This document shows, in pieces, positions 7,232 through 12,216 of a DNA stretch of 12,216 nt. Under the pieces are notes generated by a model. It made no database searches. It was not told the origin of the DNA and saw nothing but the letters and a program-made list of their open reading frames with translations. The DNA is from an uncultured Pseudomonadota bacterium. Its GTDB lineage: Bacteria; Myxococcota_A; UBA796; UBA9615. The position numbers and the translations under genes are program-made. The stretch is taken from the NCBI GenBank assembly GCA_937907595.1, contig CALCXL010000710.1:1-12216 (forward strand), read 5' to 3'. Position 1 is the stretch's first letter, and every line of letters begins with the position of its first letter.

Positions 7232-7272
7232 GCGGCGCGCTCGGTTCTCCGGGCGCCCGTCGGGCCTTGCTT

Positions 7273-9099
7273 CTACCGCTTGCGACGACGGATCAGCAGG
7301 AGCGGCACCAGCAGGGCAAACACGGTGCGTCCGCCCACCCGGTAGCCGTGGCCCGAGTCGCAGCCGCCGCAGCCGCCGCTGTCCCCGCAGCCGCCCGCGC
7401 TGTCTCCGCACCCGCCGCAGCCGCCGTCGTCGGAGCTGCAGCCCTCCAGGCCGGTGTCGCCGCATCCGCCGCTCAGATCGTCGCAGCCCGGGATCGTGAT
7501 GTCGCCGCCGCCGTCGGTGTCGCCGCAGCCCACGCCGGCCAGGTCGATGTCGCCCAATTCCATGGGCGTGACCGCAGCCGGGTCGACCCAGGCGTAGACG
7601 CCGAGCCAGTCCTCGCTGTCGCCTACGACGCGCATGTCCAGGTCCGCGACGCCCAGGCCGAAGACCGTCGGGAGCGTGAAGCTGGAGGGGATGAGCGTCT
7701 CCAGGTCCAGGAAGCTGCCGGCGAGGCCGATGACGGCGGGGCCGAAGCCCTCTGCGAACTCTGAAGGCAGCCACTCGTTGTAGGCCACCGACCAGCCGAT
7801 GCTCGTCTCCAGGTCGAACTGGATGTCCAGCAGCAGCTCCTGGCCGGAGAGCTCCATGTCGAAGCCGCCGTCGAGGAACACGCCGTTCCCCCAGAATCGG
7901 GTCAGGCGCTCCTGCTCGCGGCCCATCACGTCGAGTCCCAGCTCGCCGTACAGGCTGGGGCCGCCCTCCAGGCTGATGAACGGCGGCTGATCGGCCTTGA
8001 TGTACAGGTCCAGGGGCACCGGCTCGGGCCAGTACTGGGCCGCGGTGTCCTCGTCGGTGACGCCGGCGAGCACCAGCACGTTGGTGTCCAACAGGTCCGC
8101 GGGGACCTGCTCGATCTCGTTGAGGTAGATGCAGAACATCCCGCCCTGCCACAGGGCGTACAGCGCCTGGTTGAGCAGGTCCTCCGACGCGTGCACCGCG
8201 GCGTGGTAGGGCACGTCGGTGCCGGGGATGTTGCCCGTGAGCAGGGGCATGTCGTGCGCCGACGCCACGTAGGCAGGACCCTGGGGCACGCAGTCGCCGT
8301 ACTCCGGCGTGGTGAACTGGGCGTCCATGAGGATGACCACGCCGTTGGAGTCGATGGTCAGCTCCGACGCCTCCAGGGAGTAGCCGAGGGTGGCGAAGCC
8401 GCCGACGTCGAACTCGCCCTCGAAGGCCAGCGCCGCCGTCAGACCGCCGACCAGCTCGTCGATCTGCGCTTCCAGCTCCCCGATCTGGGAGTCCAGGACC
8501 TGGTCCAGGATGGTGCCGAGGAGGTCCACGCCCAGGCCCTGCATGGTCTCCAGCGCGTCGCCCAGCAGGCAGCCGGTGTCGATGGGGTTGCCGAAGTTGC
8601 CGTGCGTGAACTCCAGGCCCGTCACGTTGGTGACCAGCTCCCCCTGGTCCAGCGCGATCTGGATGCCCAGCTCCGCGTTGAGGGGGGTGGGCGGCAGCGC
8701 CAGCGTGCACTGCTCGTTCAGCTCGATCACGCAGGGGCCGGTGACGGAGATCTCCGCGTCGTCGCTCCACAGCGTCAGCGCGAGGATCACGTCCAGGCGG
8801 TTGGTGGACGGCACGATGGAGACCTCGTCCGCCGAGATGCGGATCGTGATGTCCTCCGCCAGGTAGGTGAGCGGATCCCCGGTGGCTTCATCGCAGACCA
8901 GCTCCCCCGAGAGGCCCGTGGCGGTGATGGATGTCGGCACGATGGCCTCGATCGAGTTCCCCAGGGCCTGCAGCCCCGCGTTGGAGATGTGGATGGCCAG
9001 GGCCGGCGAGAGCGGCAGCGGTGTTGGAGGCACCCCGCCCGCGTGTGCGGGGCCGGCGATGAGGGCTGCAACGACGCACAGAGTCAGGGGAGTTCGCAT
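7273..9099 (-). CDS. Secreted surface protein with Cys/Gly-rich MYXO-CTERM-like tail, possibly TULIP/BPI-like
   Basis: A 608-residue protein of unknown function. Residues 1-20 form a signal peptide (MRTPLTLC, hydrophobic core, A-H-A cleavage site). Residues 28-510 are rich in beta-forming segments with amphipathic helices. The opening ALAIHISNAGLQALGNSIEA (34-53) and the stretch ASEDLLNQALYALWQGGMF (304-322) recall the two halves of BPI/TULIP lipid-binding folds; this is pattern recognition and uncertain. Several cysteines (69, 123, 131, 177, 270, 323) may form disulfides. Residues 525-580 hold nine Cys in a Gly/Asp-rich region with GGCGDS-like repeats. Then come Arg591, a 12-residue hydrophobic segment (592-603) and RRRKR at the very end, a sorting tail for surface anchoring. 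ATG 9099 is chosen over upstream ATG 9207 because it places the signal peptide at the N terminus. The gene converges on the Rrf2 gene with 41 bases between. Confidence 0.85.
   Translation of the reverse strand: MRTPLTLCVVAALIAGPAHAGGVPPTPLPLSPALAIHISNAGLQALGNSIEAIVPTSITATGLSGELVCDEATGDPLTYLAEDITIRISADEVSIVPSTNRLDVILALTLWSDDAEISVTGPCVIELNEQCTLALPPTPLNAELGIQIALDQGELVTNVTGLEFTHGNFGNPIDTGCLLGDALETMQGLGVDLLGTILDQVLDSQIGELEAQIDELVGGLTAALAFEGEFDVGGFATLGYSLEASELTIDSNGVVILMDAQFTTPEYGDCVPQGPAYVASAHDMPLLTGNIPGTDVPYHAAVHASEDLLNQALYALWQGGMFCIYLNEIEQVPADLLDTNVLVLAGVTDEDTAAQYWPEPVPLDLYIKADQPPFISLEGGPSLYGELGLDVMGREQERLTRFWGNGVFLDGGFDMELSGQELLLDIQFDLETSIGWSVAYNEWLPSEFAEGFGPAVIGLAGSFLDLETLIPSSFTLPTVFGLGVADLDMRVVGDSEDWLGVYAWVDPAAVTPMELGDIDLAGVGCGDTDGGGDITIPGCDDLSGGCGDTGLEGCSSDDGGCGGCGDSAGGCGDSGGCGGCDSGHGYRVGGRTVFALLVPLLLIRRRKR
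7276..7527 (-). other. Region coding for the Cys/Gly-rich C-terminal sorting tail
   Basis: Codes for residues 525-608. Cysteines are at 525, 539, 546, 554, 561, 564, 571, 577 and 580, mostly as Gly-Gly-Cys or Gly-Cys. A short hydrophobic stretch (592-603) and five terminal basic residues follow. This three-part design is shared by MYXO-CTERM, GlyGly-CTERM and similar tails that are cleaved and anchored by dedicated membrane proteases. The hydrophobic segment is short and the last Cys is 11 residues before Arg591, so assignment to the MYXO-CTERM family proper is tentative. Confidence 0.6.
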
Positions 9100-9108
9100 G
9101 GGCCGGAA

Positions 9109-9135
9109 ACTATACGAGGCCTCTCCACCGCACAA
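9109..9135 (-). promoter_or_regulatory. Candidate promoter giving a leaderless mRNA for the Cys-tailed protein
   Basis: On the minus strand TATAGT (9114 to 9109) matches five of six bases of the -10 consensus. TTGTGC (9135 to 9130) is a weak -35 with a short 15-base spacer. Only nine bases separate the -10 from the ATG at 9099, so transcription would start at or within about three bases of the start codon. No ribosome-binding site is present, consistent with a leaderless message. Confidence 0.45.
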
Positions 9136-9152
9136 GGGCAGAGACGCGCGCC

Positions 9153-9204
9153 CTCGCGCGCGTGAGCGAACTCCGTGATCCCCGCGGGCTCGCGCGCGTG
9201 AGCG
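9153..9204. repeat. 16-bp direct repeat in the divergent intergenic region
   Basis: CTCGCGCGCGTGAGCG occurs exactly at 9153-9168 and 9189-9204, starting 36 bases apart. The first 14 bases of each copy are a near-palindrome (CTC-x-CGCGCG-x-GAG, six of seven pairs). Each copy holds ten alternating pyrimidine-purine bases (CGCGCGCGTG at 9155-9164 and 9191-9200). It lies between the divergent Cys-tailed protein and mutase genes, so it may bind a regulator of either or both. Confidence 0.5.
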
Positions 9205-9249
9205 CACCTGCTAGGGTTCGCGCCGCCCCCTTCATCCCGGAGCCTCAGA

Positions 9250-11400
9250 ATGGTCGACACAAGCCACGTCCGCGCCTCGCTGCAGGCCATCGCGTCGCGC
9301 CCCGAGCACGCAGACACCGCGGCCACAGCGATTCAGCGCTGGCTCACGGAGGCAGACTTCCTTCCCTGGCGCCCCCTGCTGCAGTCGCTGGTGGACGCGG
9401 AGAGCTGGGATCTCCTGCTGGATTCCTTCTACCGGGTGCTGCCCTTCGGCACCGGCGGGCGGCGCGGGCCGGTGGGCCTGGGACCCAACCGCATGAACCC
9501 CTGGGCGCTGGGCACGTCGGTGCAGGGCAACATCGAGTTCATGCGCGACCGCTTCGGGGCGGCCGCCCCGCTGTCGGTGGTGATCGCCAGCGACGTTCGC
9601 GTGTTCAGGGATCTGCGCGGCGCCTTCCCCCGGGGCGTGGACAACCCGCTGCTGGGCATGACGTCGGTGGATCTGGCCTGCCAGGCCGCGGCCATCTACG
9701 CCGCCAACGGTGTCGATGTGCACATGCTCGACCCGGAAGGCGGGAAGTTCCTGGCGACCCCGCAGCTGTCCTTCCTCATCCGCCGGTTGGGCTGTCAGGG
9801 CGGCCTGAACGTGTCGGCGTCGCACAACCACCCCGACGACAACGGCGGCAAGTTCTACACCGAGCAGGGAGCCCAGGAGGTGCCGCCCCACGACGAGCGC
9901 ATGGTCGACAAGGTCCAGGCGGTGGACTCGGTGCCCAGCACCTCCTGGTCGGATGCGTTGGCCTCGGGGCGCGTGCACTTCCTGGCCGACGAGCACCACG
10001 AGGCCTACCTGGCTGACGTCAGCCGGGTCCTGCGGGGCCGGGAGCGCGGGGCGAAGGTGGTCTTCACCAACCTGCACGGGGTCGGGGACGGCGCGGCTGG
10101 CGCGGCCCTGGAGCGCGCGGGCTTCGACGTGCACTATGTGCCCGAGCAGCGCGCCCACGACGGCCTGTTCCCGGGCGTAAAGTTCCGGGCACCCAACCCC
10201 GAGTACCCCACCGCCTTCGAGCCCGCCGTGGCCCTGGCCCGTCGAATCGGCGCGGACCTGGTGCTGGCCACCGACCCCGACGCGGACCGCATCGGCGCGA
10301 TGGTGCCCGATCCGCGCGATCTCGACGCTCCCTATCGCTTCCTGACCGGCAACGAGCTGAGCGCCCTCATCGCCGCAGCGCGCTTCCAGGGGGCGCCGCC
10401 GGGCAAGATCGGCATCAAGACCGAGGTGACCACCCAGCTCTTCACCCGGGTGGTGCAGGCGGCGGGCGGTCAGGCTGTCAGCCACCTGCTGGTGGGCTGC
10501 AAGTACATCGCGGGCGTGATGCGCGACCTGGAGACGACGGGCCGATCGGGCGACGTCACCGGGGGCCTGGACGACGTACTCATCGGCACCGAGGAGAGCC
10601 ACGGCTTCCTCCTCTCCACCAACATCCGGGACAAGGACTCCGCGGCCCCGGCGCTGGTGCTGGCCGAGCTCGCCTCCGAGCGCAAGGCGGCGGGCTCCTC
10701 GCTCCTGGCCGCCCTGGAGGAGCTGTACCGGGCCCACGGCGCCGTCGCCAACGTGCAGATGCCGCTGGTGATGGCGGGCGCCGTGGGACGGCAACGCATC
10801 GAGGCGATCCAGGACGGGATGCGCGCTCAGCCCCCCTCGAGCATCGGCGGCCGCGCCGTCACCGCCTTCCACGATCGACGCGACCCGGACGGGATCTTCG
10901 GCCCGATCCTCTCCGGCACGGATCGGGCCTCCCGCGACGTGTTGGTGTTCGAGCTCGGCCCCGACCACCGGCTGGTCATCCGGCCGTCGGGTACGGAGCC
11001 CAAGACGAAGATCTACGCCGAGGCCGTGGTCCCGGCGGGCGAGGACCTGGCCGCCTCCCTGGCCGAGGCGGATCGGCAGGCCGTGGCCCTGGCCTCGGAC
11101 TTCGTGTCCCAGGCTCTGGCCCTCATCGGCCTGGCGCTGCCCCCGGCGGGGCTGAACTGCTCGCCCCTGCTCGGCGTGGAGGAGCGCATGGACTTCGCCA
11201 CGAAGGTGCTGCCTGAGGCGGCCCGTCGGGCCGGGGCCGGCGAGGCTCTTGGCCCCTGGCTGGCCGAGCGGTTGGGCGGCGGGGACGCACTGGGGCTGAC
11301 CGCGCCCGGCCTGGCCTGGTGGATCGAGCGAGGGGAGGGGAGCACCCTCCCGCCGTCGGCCCGCGCCGCGCTCGCTCAGGCCTGGGGGCTCCCCGGGTGA
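9250..11400 (+). CDS. Alpha-D-phosphohexomutase (phosphoglucomutase/phosphomannomutase, PGM2-type) with C-terminal extension
   Basis: A 716-residue cytoplasmic enzyme that would interconvert hexose 1- and 6-phosphates, feeding glycogen, nucleotide-sugar or surface-glycan synthesis. All four active-site loops are present: phosphoserine loop SASHN with Ser191; metal loop DPDADR with Asp342, Asp344 and Asp346; sugar-specificity loop GTEESHG (446-452); and phosphate-binding loop RPSGTEPKTK (578-587). The early FGTGGRRGPVG region is also typical. Sugar specificity cannot be fixed from sequence; phosphopentomutase or bisphosphate-synthase activity is possible in this subfamily. Bacterial relatives usually have about 550-600 residues. 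The excess here lies partly at the N terminus (residues 1-60) and mainly after residue 635, where about 80 residues match nothing I recognise. The ATG at 9250 is supported by GGAG at 9239-9242, seven bases upstream. The next gene overlaps its stop by four bases. Confidence 0.92.
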   Translation: MVDTSHVRASLQAIASRPEHADTAATAIQRWLTEADFLPWRPLLQSLVDAESWDLLLDSFYRVLPFGTGGRRGPVGLGPNRMNPWALGTSVQGNIEFMRDRFGAAAPLSVVIASDVRVFRDLRGAFPRGVDNPLLGMTSVDLACQAAAIYAANGVDVHMLDPEGGKFLATPQLSFLIRRLGCQGGLNVSASHNHPDDNGGKFYTEQGAQEVPPHDERMVDKVQAVDSVPSTSWSDALASGRVHFLADEHHEAYLADVSRVLRGRERGAKVVFTNLHGVGDGAAGAALERAGFDVHYVPEQRAHDGLFPGVKFRAPNPEYPTAFEPAVALARRIGADLVLATDPDADRIGAMVPDPRDLDAPYRFLTGNELSALIAAARFQGAPPGKIGIKTEVTTQLFTRVVQAAGGQAVSHLLVGCKYIAGVMRDLETTGRSGDVTGGLDDVLIGTEESHGFLLSTNIRDKDSAAPALVLAELASERKAAGSSLLAALEELYRAHGAVANVQMPLVMAGAVGRQRIEAIQDGMRAQPPSSIGGRAVTAFHDRRDPDGIFGPILSGTDRASRDVLVFELGPDHRLVIRPSGTEPKTKIYAEAVVPAGEDLAASLAEADRQAVALASDFVSQALALIGLALPPAGLNCSPLLGVEERMDFATKVLPEAARRAGAGEALGPWLAERLGGGDALGLTAPGLAWWIERGEGSTLPPSARAALAQAWGLPG

Positions 11401-12216
11401 GCTCGCCGCGTTGGTCCAGCGCGCTGGGGGAGCTCCGGCAGGGCGACTCGCTGCCCTGGCTCGCCGGTCTGCCCGATGCGTCCGTGGACCTCGTCGTCAC
11501 GGATCCGCCCTACGGCATCGGCAAGGCCTGGTGGGACACCTTCGATGATCGCCGCGCGTACGTGGCGTGGGCGGAGGGCTGGCTCGCCGACGTGGCCCGG
11601 GTGCTCACCCCCCGGGGCACCGCCTACGTCATGGGCTTCTCCGAGGTGCTGGCGGACTTGAAGTGGGCCTGCGGCGACCGCTTCGCGGGCACCCGGTGGT
11701 TGATCTGGGCCTTTCGCAACCGCGGCAACCTGCGCAGCGACTGGGGCCGCGCGCACGAGTCGATCCTGCACCTGCGGAAGAGCCGCGACTTCACCATGAA
11801 CGTCGACGCTGTGCGCGTGCCTTACAACGCGCACACCCAGCGCTACCCCGAGCGAACGCAGGGTGCGACGTCGCAGTTCGGCGGGGGCGGTGCGTCCTGG
11901 ACTCCGAACCCCCTGGGGGCCAAGCCGCGGGACGTCATCGAGGTCCCCCTCATCAACAACGGCATGGGGGAGAAGACCGGGCACCCGACCCAGAAGCCCG
12001 AAGAGCTGATCCGGCGCCTGGTGGCGGCGTCGTCGGTGCCGGGCGATCTGGTGGTGGACCCCTTCGGGGGCTCGGGCACCACCGCGGTGGTCTGCGAGCT
12101 CCTTGGGCGCCGTTGGGCCGTCAGCGAGCAGAGCCCTGAGTACATCGAGATGGCGGTGGGGCGTCTGGACGCCGTCCGCGCCGGGGAGCACAGCCTGGCC
12201 GATCTGCGCCAGGCCG
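11397..12216 (+). CDS. Beta-class DNA methyltransferase (N6-adenine/N4-cytosine), open at the window end
   Basis: An S-adenosylmethionine-dependent DNA base methyltransferase. 273 codons are visible with no stop, so the C terminus is cut by the window edge; similarity to the family suggests few residues are missing. Catalytic motif IV is DPPY (Asp36-Tyr39) in VDLVVTDPPYGIG, which favours N6-adenine over N4-cytosine. The target-recognition region lies between (about 70-190). GHPTQKPEELIRRL and then the SAM-binding motif DPFGGSGTT (221-229) follow near the C terminus, giving the beta-class order IV-TRD-X-I. GTG 11397 is the start: its GTGA overlaps the mutase stop, and the protein then opens with LRQGDSLPWLAGLPDASVDLV, a normal family N terminus. 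No restriction gene is visible before it; one could lie beyond 12216. It may be a solitary regulatory methyltransferase. Its recognition sequence cannot be predicted. Confidence 0.9.
   Translation, partial: MSSPRWSSALGELRQGDSLPWLAGLPDASVDLVVTDPPYGIGKAWWDTFDDRRAYVAWAEGWLADVARVLTPRGTAYVMGFSEVLADLKWACGDRFAGTRWLIWAFRNRGNLRSDWGRAHESILHLRKSRDFTMNVDAVRVPYNAHTQRYPERTQGATSQFGGGGASWTPNPLGAKPRDVIEVPLINNGMGEKTGHPTQKPEELIRRLVAASSVPGDLVVDPFGGSGTTAVVCELLGRRWAVSEQSPEYIEMAVGRLDAVRAGEHSLADLRQA

Noticed and set aside
7250..7265. Palindrome CGGGCGCCCG and small GCCC/GGGC hairpin between the convergent genes as a bidirectional terminator
   Set aside because: The palindrome has no loop, the other stem is only 4 bp, and there is no T tract in either direction.
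6758..8770. 670-codon open frame on the minus strand
   Set aside because: It overlaps both the Rrf2 gene and the Cys-tailed protein gene, and its translation is an Arg/Gly/His-rich composition artefact without motifs.
9100..9207. Upstream extension of the Cys-tailed protein to ATG 9207
   Set aside because: It would add 36 Arg-rich residues before a good signal peptide and would read through the candidate promoter.
9232..10968. 578-codon minus-strand open frame opposite the mutase
   Set aside because: The plus-strand mutase has all catalytic motifs; the minus frame shows only compositional bias.
11397..12216. Complete restriction-modification or defence island
   Set aside because: Only a methyltransferase is visible, and nothing upstream resembles a nuclease, helicase or defence partner.

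Overview
The window is very GC-rich and densely coded, with G/C-biased third codon positions. One secreted protein ends in a Cys/Gly-rich tail, a short hydrophobic stretch and an Arg cluster, a tripartite surface-sorting tail resembling MYXO-CTERM. A DUF4476 protein and membrane-anchored alkaline-phosphatase-superfamily enzymes are also present. Together these suggest a Gram-negative bacterium of the Myxococcota or another former deltaproteobacterial lineage. This is inferred from gene content; no rRNA or other phylogenetic marker is present. No tRNA, CRISPR array, insertion sequence or integrase was seen, and no non-coding stretch exceeds about 150 bases.

Layout. (1) 59-919 (+): a secreted, probably outer-membrane beta-barrel protein, followed by a hairpin that may terminate transcription. 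(2) 1061-6687 (+): a tight four-gene cluster. It holds a five-helix membrane protein with a periplasmic sulfatase-like domain, a second alkaline-phosphatase-superfamily enzyme (type I phosphodiesterase type), a GT4-like glycosyltransferase, and a small secreted protein with a C-terminal DUF4476 domain. The genes overlap or lie within 20 bases, so one operon is likely. The enzyme mix points to building or modifying an envelope glycan or glycolipid. (3) 6773-7231 (+): an Rrf2-family regulator with three cysteines spaced for an Fe-S cluster. Upstream are a candidate promoter and two CCT-S-AGG dyads that may be its own operator. (4) 7273-9099 (-): a secreted 608-residue protein of unknown function, perhaps with a TULIP/BPI-like lipid-binding fold, ending in the sorting tail. 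(5) 9100-9249: a divergent regulatory region with a 16-base direct repeat. (6) 9250-12216 (+): a phosphohexomutase of the PGM2 type with an extra C-terminal segment, overlapped by four bases by a beta-class N6-adenine/N4-cytosine DNA methyltransferase that has no stop codon before the window ends.

Functionally, the glycosyltransferase, the two hydrolases/transferases and the sugar-phosphate mutase could all serve envelope carbohydrate metabolism, though the mutase is in a separate transcription unit. No complete, clearly new multi-gene system is evident. The most unusual items are the Cys-tailed possible TULIP protein with its apparently leaderless promoter, the sulfatase-fold protein with Thr at the nucleophile position, the Rrf2 operator candidate, and the mutase-methyltransferase pairing.
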